Counted from the first letter of the stretch, positions 35,465-44,244 are shown. The stretch: 52,664 nt of DNA from Gammaproteobacteria bacterium (GCA_029245395.1 JAQWPL010000020.1:1-52664); one strand, 5' to 3'. The notes: generated by a model from the letters alone, not told the origin. Program-made: numbers and translations.

Positions 35465-36721
35465 ATGTCAGGAAAAAACATCTTCTACGCACAGTCGGGT
35501 GGTGTGACGGCCGTGATCAACGCATCAGCTTGTGGCGTCATTGAAACGGCAAGATCACACCTCGAGCTGGGCAAGGTCTACGCCGGTCGCAATGGCATCA
35601 TTGGCGCCCTGCGCGAAGAACTGATTGATACCAGCCTCGAATCTGATGCGAACATAGCCGCCCTGAGGCACACACCTGCTGGCGCCTTTGGTTCTTGTCG
35701 CTACAAGCTGAAAGGCCTTGATGAGAACCGTGCTGAATATGAACGCTTGCTCGACGTTTTTAAAGCCCACGATATCGGCACCTTTTTATACAACGGCGGC
35801 GGCGATTCCCAGGATACCGCGCACAAGGTCAGTCAAATTAGTCAGGAATCTGATACCCCAATTACCTGTATCGGCATCCCCAAAACCGTAGACAATGACC
35901 TGCCCATTACCGATAACTGTCCAGGTTTTGGTTCGGTGGCCAAGTATGTGGCTGTTTCAATTCGCGAAGCAGGGCTCGACGTAGCCTCCATGTGTGAAAG
36001 CTCCACCAAAGTATTTGTGCTTGAAGTCATGGGTCGCCATGCAGGCTGGATTGCCGGCGCGGCCGGTCTGGCTGCAGAGCAGGAAGGAGATGCACCGCAC
36101 GTTATTGTCTTCCCGGAAATCACTTTCGATAAAGCCGCTTTTATGGCAAAAGTTAAAGACTGCGTTGATAAATTCGGTTACTGCGCCATTGTGGTCTCAG
36201 AAGGCGCCCATTACGAAGACGGCACTTTCCTGGCCGACCAAGGCACAATGGATGCTTTCGGCCATGCCCAGTTAGGTGGTGTCGCCCCTGCCCTGGCCAA
36301 TATGGTGAAAGAGGAATTAGGCTACAAATACCACTGGGCGGTTTCAGACTATCTGCAACGTTCTGCCCGGCATATTGCCTCGGCTACCGATGTAGAACAG
36401 GCCTATGCGATGGGCAAGGCAGCGGTTGAATTTGCCCTTGCCGGTAAAAATGCTGTTATGCCCACTGTTGTCAGAGAAAGTAATTCACCGTATAAGTGGC
36501 ACATCGGCGAAGCCAACCTTGGTGATGTCGCCAACGTTGAGAAAAAAATGCCGCGCGATTTTATTACTGAAGACGGATTCGGTATCACTGAAAAAGCCTA
36601 TGAATATTTCGCCCCTTTGATTCAGGGCGAAGACTACCCACCCTTTAAAGACGGACTTCCACAATACGCACGGCTTGAAAAACACCTGGCAGAAAAAAAA
36701 TTGCCAACATGGAATGAATAA
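35465..36721 (+). CDS. pfp: Pyrophosphate-type 6-phosphofructokinase
   Basis: The 418-residue protein has the PFK fold: GGVTAVINA near the start, NGGGDSQDT (110-118) at the phosphoryl-donor site, the catalytic IPKTVDND (138-145), and MGRHAGWIAG. An Asp after the glycines and Lys (not Gly) in PKTxDND mark pyrophosphate instead of ATP as donor. The enzyme would interconvert fructose 6-phosphate and fructose 1,6-bisphosphate reversibly in the cytoplasm. I placed the start at ATG 35465, which has GGAG six bases in front; the upstream TTG would swallow that site. An AEC transporter gene follows after 17 bp. Confidence 0.88.
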   Translation: MSGKNIFYAQSGGVTAVINASACGVIETARSHLELGKVYAGRNGIIGALREELIDTSLESDANIAALRHTPAGAFGSCRYKLKGLDENRAEYERLLDVFKAHDIGTFLYNGGGDSQDTAHKVSQISQESDTPITCIGIPKTVDNDLPITDNCPGFGSVAKYVAVSIREAGLDVASMCESSTKVFVLEVMGRHAGWIAGAAGLAAEQEGDAPHVIVFPEITFDKAAFMAKVKDCVDKFGYCAIVVSEGAHYEDGTFLADQGTMDAFGHAQLGGVAPALANMVKEELGYKYHWAVSDYLQRSARHIASATDVEQAYAMGKAAVEFALAGKNAVMPTVVRESNSPYKWHIGEANLGDVANVEKKMPRDFITEDGFGITEKAYEYFAPLIQGEDYPPFKDGLPQYARLEKHLAEKKLPTWNE

Positions 36722-36738
36722 CCAACCTGGTTAACACA

Positions 36739-37617
36739 ATGCTTTACGACATCTTCGCCATTATTGCACCTGTCTTTATCTGCGCCATGATCGGTTATAC
36801 CTGGGTCAAACAGGGCCATGCCTTTGAAACGTCATTTATCTCCAATCTGGTCATGAATATCGGAGCGCCCTGCCTGATTTTTTCCACTTTTATGGGTATC
36901 GATCTGGACAGGGAAGCTTTTTTGTCCATGGCAAGTGCCGCCTTCTTCAGTATGGTGATTTTTGGTGTTGTCGGTTTTGGGATACTGCGACTTTTCAATC
37001 TTGACCAGCGTGCCTTCCTGCCTGGCCAAATATTCCCCAATGTGGGAAACATGGGTTTGCCGCTTTGTCTGCTGGCGTTCGGAGATGAAGGACTGGCACT
37101 TGGACTGACTTATTTCACAGTCAATATTGTCTTTGGCTTCACGGTAGGTATTGCCATTTCATCAGGGGCCATGTCGGTTCGAGAGCTGTTGCGCAACCCC
37201 ATGTTCTGGACAGTGATAATCACTGTCGGTCTGGTTTTTGCCGGTATCGAATCCCCGGCCTGGCTCTACAACACCACTGACTTGTTGGGAGGATTGACCA
37301 TTCCCTTGATGCTTATTGCCCTGGGTGTTTCACTAGCTCGCTTTGAAATTACCAGCCTGAAACGCAGTGTTTCGTTGTCTGCCATGCGCCTGGGTCTGGG
37401 GTTTTTAACAGGAAACGTGATCGCCATGATGATGGGGTTGGAAGGCGTTGCCAGGGGCATTCTCATCATGCAATGCTCCATGCCGGTAGCGGTTTTTGCG
37501 TACCTGTTTGCTATGCGTTATGACCGCCAGCCTGAAGAAGTGGCTGCAACAGTAGTTATTTCCACCATCATGTCTTTCGCTCTACTGCCGGCATTGCTCT
37601 GGTACGTACTTCCTTAG
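36739..37617 (+). CDS. AEC-family (auxin efflux carrier-like) transporter
   Basis: The 292-residue protein has about ten hydrophobic segments, with the AEC features FPNVGNMGLPL in the first half (Asn-x-Gly-x-x-Gly-Leu-Pro) and ALGVSLA in the second half. Members export or exchange small organic anions such as malate or other carboxylates; auxin is not implied in bacteria. It lies 17 bp after the PPi-PFK gene on the same strand, so the two may be cotranscribed. The substrate cannot be read from the sequence. Confidence 0.88.
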   Translation: MLYDIFAIIAPVFICAMIGYTWVKQGHAFETSFISNLVMNIGAPCLIFSTFMGIDLDREAFLSMASAAFFSMVIFGVVGFGILRLFNLDQRAFLPGQIFPNVGNMGLPLCLLAFGDEGLALGLTYFTVNIVFGFTVGIAISSGAMSVRELLRNPMFWTVIITVGLVFAGIESPAWLYNTTDLLGGLTIPLMLIALGVSLARFEITSLKRSVSLSAMRLGLGFLTGNVIAMMMGLEGVARGILIMQCSMPVAVFAYLFAMRYDRQPEEVAATVVISTIMSFALLPALLWYVLP

Positions 37618-37620
37618 CTG

Positions 37621-37783
37621 CAAGCCGCAAGCCTCAAGGAATATCTATTTAACCTTTGAAGAAATATTCAATTTCAATTCGGGATTTTTATTTAAAGGAT
37701 TAGCAAAGAAATACAAAATTCAGAGAGCTTGCCAGAAGCGCTATATCTAATTTTGTGGCTTGAGGCTTGAAGCTTGCGGCTTG
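37621..37783. repeat. Inverted repeat flanking an AT-rich gap
   Basis: CAAGCCGCAAGCCTCAAG (37621-37638) is matched inversely by CTTGAGGCTTGAAGCTTGCGGCTTG (37759-37783). The right arm has seven extra bases (TTCAAGC on its complement). Between them are 120 bp without a gene. The paired arms could make a stem of 18 bp with a bulge, possibly acting as a bidirectional terminator between the convergent AEC and pdxH genes. Confidence 0.75.
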
Positions 37784-37789
37784 GTCCTA

Positions 37790-38428
37790 TCAAGGCGCCA
37801 ATCTACCAATTTCCCACGAACCATCTGCCTCAAGGTTATATTCAAACCTGTCATGCAGACGATTGGCGCCCCCCTGCCAGAATTCAATCTGGTGGGGAAT
37901 GATTCTGATGCCACCCCAGAAATCAGGCAGAGGCACTTCACCAGTGCCAAACTTTTCTTTCATCCTGGCAAGTTGTGTCATGAGAAAATCACGGGAAGAA
38001 ATGGCACTACTTTGCTCAGAAGCCCAGGCGGCTAACTGACTATCCCGTGGACGGGACATAAAATATTTTACGGATTCAGTGAAAGGGATTTTTTCTGCTT
38101 TTCCACAAACCTTTACCTGTCTATCAAGGGCGTTCCAGGGGAACAACAGACTTACCTGGTTATTGTCGGCTATTTCTTTTGCCTTGCGACTGCCGTAATT
38201 GGTGTAAAAAATAAACCCGTCTTCATCAACGTGCTTTAACAGGATAATACGCTGCGATGGCTGGCCTTCGCCGGACACTGTACTGATTACCATTGCCGAT
38301 GGGTCAATCAGCCCGGAAGCCACTACCTGGTCGAGCCAATGAGAGAACTGGGAGACAGGATGCTCAAACAGGTCTTCACGCCTGAGTCCACCCTGCAGGT
38401 ACTCACGGCGAAAATGTTCAATATCCAT
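37790..38428 (-). CDS. pdxH: Pyridoxamine/pyridoxine 5'-phosphate oxidase
   Basis: The 212-residue protein matches PdxH: EHFRREYLQGGLRREDL at the start, the FMN-binding region around PSQRIILLKHVDEDGFIFYTNYGSRKA, the FPWNALDRQVKVCGKAEKI block, and the C-terminal WEIGRLAP. The Arg and His residues of the substrate site (RLHDRF, GRLAP) are present. It oxidises pyridoxine 5'-phosphate or pyridoxamine 5'-phosphate to pyridoxal 5'-phosphate with FMN and oxygen. The MORN gene ends eight bases upstream on the same strand. Confidence 0.93.
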   Translation of the reverse strand: MDIEHFRREYLQGGLRREDLFEHPVSQFSHWLDQVVASGLIDPSAMVISTVSGEGQPSQRIILLKHVDEDGFIFYTNYGSRKAKEIADNNQVSLLFPWNALDRQVKVCGKAEKIPFTESVKYFMSRPRDSQLAAWASEQSSAISSRDFLMTQLARMKEKFGTGEVPLPDFWGGIRIIPHQIEFWQGGANRLHDRFEYNLEADGSWEIGRLAP

Positions 38429-38436
38429 ATAAAAAC

Positions 38437-39054
38437 TTACTCGATGGAAAACTCAAAGCGCTCGTCATAGACACGATTATCAAAATTAAAGTTGCGCCAG
38501 GCCTTGTGACCAGTTCCATGATTAAAATAACCACGGCCATGCTTTTTATTGGCCGCCCATTTTCCTACATACAAGGTACCGTCTTCCCAGCGGTAGGTAC
38601 CATCGCCATAAAAGACATCGTTTTTGAATTGACCCGAGTAATTTTCTGTATTTTCTTTCAACCAGATTTCGGTATAGAGGTCTTCACGCCAATCTTTCAC
38701 ATTAAATGCCTGTAAACCCCTGCCGTTGCGGCGATCATTGCGCCATTGGCCCATATAAATATTACCGTCCTTGTCCCACAACGTGCCCCTGCCCCATTTT
38801 TTACCCAGCATGAAGCGGCCTTTGTAGCTTTCCCCTTCGTCATTAAAAGCCAGGCGACCATAACCCTGGAATTTTCCTTCAACGAAATCGCCCCGGTAAG
38901 TGCGCAAGCCCCTGTCGGTTTCTTCAACAATCGTGCCTTTGCCGTTGACACAATCTCCACTTATGCAGCCTAACTCGACATTATTGGCCGCCAGTGCAGA
39001 ATGGGTAATAAAAATTACCAGTGGCAATACACTTAAACGCTGCAGGATAGTCAT
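38437..39054 (-). CDS. Secreted MORN-repeat protein
   Basis: The 205-residue protein has a signal peptide (MTILQRLSVLPLVIF..., ending ALAAN) and several MORN repeats, such as TYRGDFVEGKFQGYGRL, SYKGRFMLGKKWGRGTL, IYMGQWRNDRRNGRGLQ and LYVGKWAANKKHGRGYF. MORN repeats are structural and bind membranes or proteins; no enzyme activity follows. Two cysteines (GCISGDC) just after the signal are likely disulfide-linked. It ends eight bases before the pdxH start, so the two may be cotranscribed, but a functional link to vitamin B6 is not suggested. Confidence 0.87.
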   Translation of the reverse strand: MTILQRLSVLPLVIFITHSALAANNVELGCISGDCVNGKGTIVEETDRGLRTYRGDFVEGKFQGYGRLAFNDEGESYKGRFMLGKKWGRGTLWDKDGNIYMGQWRNDRRNGRGLQAFNVKDWREDLYTEIWLKENTENYSGQFKNDVFYGDGTYRWEDGTLYVGKWAANKKHGRGYFNHGTGHKAWRNFNFDNRVYDERFEFSIE

Positions 39055-39195
39055 GTTTTTACCTTTGATTTATCTATTCTGTCTGGTACAGAAGTGGGGA
39101 TTGTATCGAAAAATACAAATCACTCCTAACCGGATTCCGGGCCCCGGTACTGTCTGGTACCACACACCATTAGACGCCTTTGGAGTACAGAAGGT

Positions 39196-39939
39196 TTACC
39201 AGTAATTCTCTGTGTTGATATGGCCAGGAGATTTGCGCCGATTTTTTTTAAATCCCCTTGTTTTCAAATGATCAACAGCATCTTTCACCATATCCGGGTT
39301 TCCACACAGCATAACTTGGGAATCCAATACAGACAGCTCAAGATTAACGGCATTCTCAAGAGAGCCATCTTCGATTGAGGCCGGAATTCTACCTTGTATA
39401 GTGCCTTCAATCTGTTCACGACTCACAAAGCCCTGGAAACGAAACCGTTCGCCGTATTTCTCCTGAATTCCTGCAATCATTTCCTGGTATTTAAAATCCT
39501 CCAGCCTTCTTACACCCTGAACAAGGACCAGATTTTCATAGGTTTCCCACGGCCTGTCTGTATTTAGAATGGATAAAAATGGCGCAATGCCAGTTCCCGT
39601 CCCAAGCATCCAAAGGTCCTTTGATGCAGGCACTTCATCCAGAGTAAAAAACCCATTAGCTGGATTTTTCACCAACACAGTATCACCAGGATTAACTGCA
39701 TACAGGGCATTAGATAAAACACCAGTTTCAGTGGTGTAGAAGAAGAACTCCAGTAGATCTGCACCTGGAGAACTGAGGAATGAATAGGGTCGGGCCACAC
39801 GTTCTCCATCGATCATCAGCGCCAGACTGGCAAACTGACCCGCTTCAAAAGGAGCAATGTCCGCCTCTATCTTGAGCGTGAATAGGCTGTCAGTCCAATG
39901 AATATTCTCAACAACTTTTCCTTCCAGCCATTCTGCCAT
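39196..39939 (-). CDS. fpr: Ferredoxin-NADP(+) reductase
   Basis: The 247-residue protein is a typical bacterial Fpr: FAD motif RPYS (50-53), the NADP motif GTGTGIAPFLS, PDMV near the end, and the C-terminal aromatic ENYW. The tail Tyr-Trp stacks on the flavin in close relatives. It passes electrons from NADPH to ferredoxin or flavodoxin in the cytoplasm. The start ATG 39937-39939 is preceded by a typical spacing but weak ribosome-binding site. It is not the same type as the FprA-like protein at 24590. Confidence 0.92.
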   Translation of the reverse strand: MAEWLEGKVVENIHWTDSLFTLKIEADIAPFEAGQFASLALMIDGERVARPYSFLSSPGADLLEFFFYTTETGVLSNALYAVNPGDTVLVKNPANGFFTLDEVPASKDLWMLGTGTGIAPFLSILNTDRPWETYENLVLVQGVRRLEDFKYQEMIAGIQEKYGERFRFQGFVSREQIEGTIQGRIPASIEDGSLENAVNLELSVLDSQVMLCGNPDMVKDAVDHLKTRGFKKNRRKSPGHINTENYW

Positions 39940-40026
39940 GACTTCCCATTTGTTTTTTTATCAGTATTTTCAAGCTTATCATTACATTCTACGGCGATGA
40001 AAGCCTTACTAGAAATGCAGAGGAAA

Positions 40027-40061
40027 GAGGCAAGAGGCAAGAGGCAAGAGGCAAGAGGCAA
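40027..40061. repeat. Five tandem copies of GAGGCAA
   Basis: The seven-base unit is repeated exactly at 40027, 40034, 40041, 40048 and 40055. The complementary sequence TCTTGCCTCTTG occurs at 40169-40180, so a hairpin across about 110 bp is possible. It lies in the gap between the divergent fpr and dehydrogenase genes. Confidence 0.85.
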
Positions 40062-40252
40062 GTATAGGATGGTTTTTTACTTTTAGGTGTCAAGGACAAT
40101 ATTTACATATGAAGTAAAAATAACAACCCACGCTCATCAACCTTCCATGCACGGCCCTGTATCTTGAATCTTGCCTCTTGTGTTTTGTCTCTTGTATCTC
40201 CTACTCGTTTTAGTATTCTAGTCTGCGTTTCCACCTTAACCAGGATTTGAAT

Positions 40253-41122
40253 ATGAGCTGTAAAGTCGCATTTATCGGCCTTGGTGTCATGGGATTTCCC
40301 ATGGCTGGGCATCTGGCCAATGCAGGTCACTTAGTTACCGTCTACAACCGCACTGCTGAAAAAGCCCAGCAATGGCAAAACACCTATAAAGGCAATACAG
40401 CCGCCACTCCAGCAGAGGCGGCCGATGGTGCGGATTATATTTTTACCTGTGTAGGTAACGATGATGACTTGCGTGAAGTTACCATTGGCGACAATGGTGC
40501 CTTTGAGTCGGTTAAACCCGGCGCGGTATTTATCGATCACACCACGACATCAGCCATTGTAGCCAAAGAGGTTTCTGCTATTGCTACACAAAAGGGCTTT
40601 GAATTTCTGGATGCTCCTGTTTCGGGCGGCCAAGCTGGTGCAGAAAATGGCAAACTTACTGTTATGACGGGGGGCGATGAAGCGGCCTTTGAAAAAGCCA
40701 GGCCAGTCATAGAAAGTTTTGCAGCCAGTGTAAAACTGCTTGGACCTTCCGGTTACGGGCAAATGACAAAGATGGTGAATCAGATTTGCATTGCCGGACT
40801 TGTACAGGCTCTTTCAGAAGGGATTCATTTTGCCAAAAGCGCCGGTCTTGATGTGGAAAAAGTCATTGATGTCATCAGCAAAGGAGCGGCTCAATCCTGG
40901 CAAATGGAAAATCGATACAGCACCATGATGAACAACGAATTTAAATTTGGTTTTGCCGTCGACTGGATGCGCAAAGATTTGGGTATAGCCATGGAAGAAG
41001 CTGGAAAAAATGGTGCCGCGTTGCCCATTACTGAAATTGTCGATAGCTATTATGCGGAAATTCAAAAAGCAGGTGGCAATCGTTGGGACACATCTTCACT
41101 TATTTCCCGTCTGGAAAAATAG
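40253..41122 (+). CDS. NAD(P)-dependent 3-hydroxyisobutyrate dehydrogenase-family oxidoreductase
   Basis: The 289-residue protein has the nucleotide-binding motif GLGVMGFPMAGHL, the family's substrate motif DAPVSGGQAGAENG, the catalytic Lys in GQMTKMVNQ, and KDLGIAMEEA near the end. Members oxidise 3-hydroxyisobutyrate, tartronate semialdehyde or related hydroxy acids. The start is ATG 40253, preceded by CAGGATTTGAAT; the upstream TTG lies only six bases away. Substrate cannot be read. The gene stands alone. Confidence 0.88.
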   Translation: MSCKVAFIGLGVMGFPMAGHLANAGHLVTVYNRTAEKAQQWQNTYKGNTAATPAEAADGADYIFTCVGNDDDLREVTIGDNGAFESVKPGAVFIDHTTTSAIVAKEVSAIATQKGFEFLDAPVSGGQAGAENGKLTVMTGGDEAAFEKARPVIESFAASVKLLGPSGYGQMTKMVNQICIAGLVQALSEGIHFAKSAGLDVEKVIDVISKGAAQSWQMENRYSTMMNNEFKFGFAVDWMRKDLGIAMEEAGKNGAALPITEIVDSYYAEIQKAGGNRWDTSSLISRLEK

Positions 41123-41260
41123 CGGAAAAAGTTTTATTTACCTGGCAATGATTTTTAAAACAACCGGTTAAATTACTTTCATTATATTGACGCGTTATTA
41201 CTTTATGGCTACAGTCCACCCTGAATCTGACCGGCCTGACCAAATTTATGAACCAAGTTT

Positions 41261-41836
41261 ATGGAATTAGATAACAGTCACGCTCATGTTCTAAGACTCA
41301 ATATCGCTGGTCAACCTGTCGAATGGCTGACCTGGCAGGAAGCTACTACTCTCTATGCTCGCGAACTTGTAATCTGGACCATGGGCGACACAATACTTAC
41401 CATCAGAGGTGGTACGTCACGTCTGACCGGTGAGCAATCCACCATTGATCTGCACAGTATCGTAGCCTGCGCTGGTGAGTTGCATCATGGACAACCGAAA
41501 AAACCTGCGCTGAGTAACCGCATTTTGTTTCGCCGTGACCAGAACCTGTGTATGTATTGCGGTAAGCAATACCAGAACAAGGATTTGAGCTGTGATCACA
41601 TCATCCCCACTTCCCGTGGTGGTAAAAACAGTTGGGTAAACGTAGTGGCGGCCTGCAGGCGCTGCAACCATTACAAACAGGATAGAACACCTGAAGAAGC
41701 GCATATGGAATTACTAGCCCTGCCCTACCATCCTAATTCTGCTGAATATCTTGCTCTGATGAACAGTAAGCGAATTCGCGCAGACCAGATGGAATTTCTA
41801 AAATCGCAGTTTTCCAAAAACTGCAGATTGCAGTAG
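41261..41836 (+). CDS. HNH endonuclease-domain protein
   Basis: The 191-residue protein has an HNH domain in its middle: a first zinc pair CMYC (97-100), SCDHIIPTSRGG with Asp112 and His113, VNVVAACRRCN with the second pair Cys132/Cys135, then Asn136 and His137. The N-terminal 80 residues form an unrelated region (LRLNIAGQPVEWLTW). Such proteins are widespread in marine gammaproteobacteria; no phage or mobile genes are adjacent, so a chromosomal, perhaps DNA-repair, role is more likely than homing. It converges with the esterase gene, leaving 14 bases between them. Confidence 0.88.
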   Translation: MELDNSHAHVLRLNIAGQPVEWLTWQEATTLYARELVIWTMGDTILTIRGGTSRLTGEQSTIDLHSIVACAGELHHGQPKKPALSNRILFRRDQNLCMYCGKQYQNKDLSCDHIIPTSRGGKNSWVNVVAACRRCNHYKQDRTPEEAHMELLALPYHPNSAEYLALMNSKRIRADQMEFLKSQFSKNCRLQ

Positions 41837-41850
41837 CTACAGGGGAAGTT

Positions 41851-42630
41851 TCAATAATTTCCACAGTCTTTGAGGAATTTGTAGACCATACTTTGAAATA
41901 TTTTTGGTTGTTGAGCATGAAGCCAATGCCCTGAATCTTTTATCTCTTCAACCTGGGCATTAGGAAACAACCTGAACATTTCTTTCTCGTATTTCTTCAG
42001 AATGTAATCCGATTTCTGCCCTTTAATGAATAGCACATCCCCTTCAAAGGGCTGCTGCGCTGACAAACCTGCTTGCAACTCATCATAACCATCAATAATG
42101 GCATCCAGATTCATACGCCAGGATAAATTACCTTCTTCGTCTTTTTTCAGGTTAGCCAACAGAAAACCACGTACATCCTTTTCTTTTACATACTCAGACA
42201 ATATTTCGTCAGCAACCTGCCTGCCATCAATGAGATCGAGGTTTAGTATTTCCAGGCCTGAGAAAACAGCTTCATGGTGGGGTTTGTATTTAACCGGCGC
42301 GACATCAACAATCACCAGTTTCTTCACCAGTTCAGGCCAGGCAAGGGCCAGTTGCATAGCCGTTTTGCCTCCCATGGAATGACCTATCAGGTGTGCACTA
42401 TCAATATTAAGCATGCCCATGGTCTCGCGTACATCCTCTGCCATCTCCTTGTATGCCATTCCATCTTCCCACTCAGAACAGCCATGGTTGCGATGGTCAA
42501 AGCCATAGACGGCAAACGTATTGGCAAGGATTTTGGCGTGCTGGCCCCAATTGCCTTGATTGCCGAACAGGCCATGAAGAATCATCAGGGGGGTGCCAGT
42601 CTCAGAATATTGCTTGCCAAACAGTTTCAT
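41851..42630 (-). CDS. Alpha/beta-hydrolase esterase (YbfF-like)
   Basis: The 259-residue protein has the alpha/beta-hydrolase fold with oxyanion segment LHGLFG (18-23), DHRNHG, the nucleophile Ser85 in GHSMGG, and a C-terminal catalytic His in DSGHWLHAQ. Size, the DHRNHG motif and the conserved C-terminus match E. coli YbfF-type esterases. Substrate unknown; short acyl esters or acyl-CoA are typical. It follows bcp on the same strand after a 95-bp gap holding a four-unit 12-bp repeat. Confidence 0.87.
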   Translation of the reverse strand: MKLFGKQYSETGTPLMILHGLFGNQGNWGQHAKILANTFAVYGFDHRNHGCSEWEDGMAYKEMAEDVRETMGMLNIDSAHLIGHSMGGKTAMQLALAWPELVKKLVIVDVAPVKYKPHHEAVFSGLEILNLDLIDGRQVADEILSEYVKEKDVRGFLLANLKKDEEGNLSWRMNLDAIIDGYDELQAGLSAQQPFEGDVLFIKGQKSDYILKKYEKEMFRLFPNAQVEEIKDSGHWLHAQQPKIFQSMVYKFLKDCGNY

Positions 42631-42672
42631 TTCCAGAATACCAACTTTGTTCTGCTGTGTTACATGTTCATA

Positions 42673-42720
42673 GTTAAATCGAAAGATAAATCAAAAGTTA
42701 AATCAAAAGTTAAATCAGAC
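42673..42720. repeat. Four tandem 12-bp units between bcp and the esterase gene
   Basis: GTTAAATCGAAA, GATAAATCAAAA, GTTAAATCAAAA and GTTAAATCAGAC follow each other directly. The unit is AT-rich and lies in the 95-bp gap. It may alter the spacing or promoter of the esterase gene if its copy number changes. Confidence 0.8.
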
Positions 42721-42725
42721 AATCA

Positions 42726-43199
42726 TCATTTCAGATTGTCTTTTATCCAGCTCATTACATCATCATGATGGGTTTTGGTTTTCACTTTTTCAATGATATG
42801 GCGAAGTCGGCCTTCCTTGTCAATAATAAACGTCGTGCGCTTTAGCCCCATATATTCTCTGCCCATGAATTTTTTTAAACCCCACACATCATATTTGTCG
42901 GCAATTTTATGGTCTTCATCAGACAGGAGTGTGAAATTGAGCTTGTCCCGTTGAGCAAATTTGGCAAGCCTGGGAAATGCATCAATGCTGACACCGAGAA
43001 CTTTAATATCCAACTTGTTGAGTGCCCGGGCGCTGTCCCTAATCCCACACGCCTGTACAGTGCAGCCGGGCGTCATGGCTTTGGGGTAGAAATACAACAC
43101 CACCACACTGCCGAGATAATCCTTCAGGTTTTGATTGTCACCTTGCTGATCCTTCAGGGTAAACGTGGGTGCCTTGTTGCCTATTTTTGGTAAAGCCAT
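42726..43199 (-). CDS. bcp: Peroxiredoxin Bcp (PrxQ)
   Basis: The 157-residue protein has the peroxidatic motif YFYPKAMTPGCTVQACGIRD. The peroxidatic Cys is in PGC and the resolving Cys in QAC five residues later, exactly the PrxQ arrangement. It reduces hydroperoxides using thioredoxin in the cytoplasm. I chose ATG 43197-43199 because GGAGACC stands in front of it; the longer frame starts upstream without such a site. It differs from the secreted peroxiredoxin at 5614 by having this second cysteine and no signal. Confidence 0.93.
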   Translation of the reverse strand: MALPKIGNKAPTFTLKDQQGDNQNLKDYLGSVVVLYFYPKAMTPGCTVQACGIRDSARALNKLDIKVLGVSIDAFPRLAKFAQRDKLNFTLLSDEDHKIADKYDVWGLKKFMGREYMGLKRTTFIIDKEGRLRHIIEKVKTKTHHDDVMSWIKDNLK

Positions 43200-43274
43200 T
43201 ACGGTCTCCAATCTGATCGCGACAAAGCATACTGCCACTCAATCAGACGTGTCAAAAGGGAAATTCAGGAATAT

Positions 43275-43697
43275 CTAATCGGCCAGTAAAGCCAGAATAT
43301 CTTCAGGGACAAAGGGTCTGCCTTTTTCATTGATAGCAGTAGCAGTAATTTTTGCGGACAACATCAGTGTCTGGTCAATCTGCCGAATGATGTCCTGATA
43401 AAATACAATTTTTAGTTTGCTTTCCTGATCAAAACGAGTATTCACCCTAAAATCATCACTGCTGGTCAATGAAGCCTTGTAGTCCAGCTCGGCCCTGATC
43501 ACAATCAGGTGTATTCCCTGCCGGGTGACTTCAGCAAAATCCACCCCTCGGGATTTGAGGAACTCGTGCCGGGCATGTTCGAGGTAATTCATGTAAACAG
43601 CATTATTGACTACGCCCTGCAGGTCACATTCATAATCCCTGACTGCAAAGTTAAGGCTATGCATTTTGTCCGCATTTTCCCCTGCTGATTTTTCCAC
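43275..43697 (-). CDS. Acyl-CoA thioesterase of the 4HBT (hotdog) family
   Basis: The 140-residue protein has the hotdog thioesterase pattern: VRDYECDLQGVVNNAVYMNYLEHARHEF, with the D-x-Q-G-V-V-N-N element that holds the active-site Asp/Asn and the helix after it. Such enzymes hydrolyse short or medium acyl-CoA. It may start at GTG 43697 (AGGA ten bases upstream) or at ATG 43661 (GGGGAAAATGCGGA upstream); both keep the fold. The gene upstream of it is the 547-bp stretch with DnaA boxes. Confidence 0.87.
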   Translation of the reverse strand: MEKSAGENADKMHSLNFAVRDYECDLQGVVNNAVYMNYLEHARHEFLKSRGVDFAEVTRQGIHLIVIRAELDYKASLTSSDDFRVNTRFDQESKLKIVFYQDIIRQIDQTLMLSAKITATAINEKGRPFVPEDILALLAD

Positions 43698-44244
43698 TGC
43701 TCAAATCCTACCCTGAAAAATTCAGTCCACATTCTATTGGATATCCTCTCAAGCCCCAATGCGTGAGCTAAATTTTCAATCGAATAGCGTAATTTCGCCA
43801 CATTCCCGGGGTTTTGCTTCAACTATTCTCCAACTATTTTCTACCACTAGTTATCCACACGTGTGGATAACCCTCCATGCTGTGGATAATTCTGTGTAAT
43901 AGTCATCAGGTTATATCGGCTACGAAAACGGAGTAATTCATTCTGTACCATTGGTTATAAAAATGAATTAATTTTACTTCATTTAAATCAAATGCTTACG
44001 GATATATTAGAATTTCTTTTAGCATTTATTCACATTACTTAATCAGTATTGTTACAAGGATTCGCTATGTGCATAAATCTATTGGATTTATTCAAATCTT
44101 TGCAAATTTAAGCCGCTTTTTATAGGCTGTTTAACGCGCATTTACAGACTACAACCATGAAGCTAACCAGATAGTTTGAAAGAAAAGTGTGGGTCATGTG
44201 ATCTCATCAGGTTAAGCTTTACCCTTACCCCAAGGAGACTATGT
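43698..44244. other. AT-rich intergenic stretch
   Basis: No gene is supported. It carries three exact and one consensus DnaA box (43851-44034, listed separately), a long AT-rich segment (about 43940-44110) and the promoter for the redoxin gene. Confidence 0.6.
43851..44034. promoter_or_regulatory. Cluster of four DnaA-box consensus sequences
   Basis: TTATCCACA occurs at 43851-43859 on the plus strand and at 43862-43870 and 43881-43889 on the minus strand (as TGTGGATAA). TTATTCACA occurs at 44026-44034. The first two together form the 20-bp perfect palindrome TTATCCACACGTGTGGATAA. An AT-rich region follows between the boxes. Known arrays like this serve as origins or as DnaA-titration or -reactivation sites. 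No replication gene (dnaA, dnaN, gidA, parA) is near, so a DnaA-binding locus rather than oriC is likelier. Confidence 0.7.

Noticed and set aside
43851-44034. Calling the DnaA-box cluster oriC
   Set aside because: No replication genes flank it and GC skew cannot be judged from this window.
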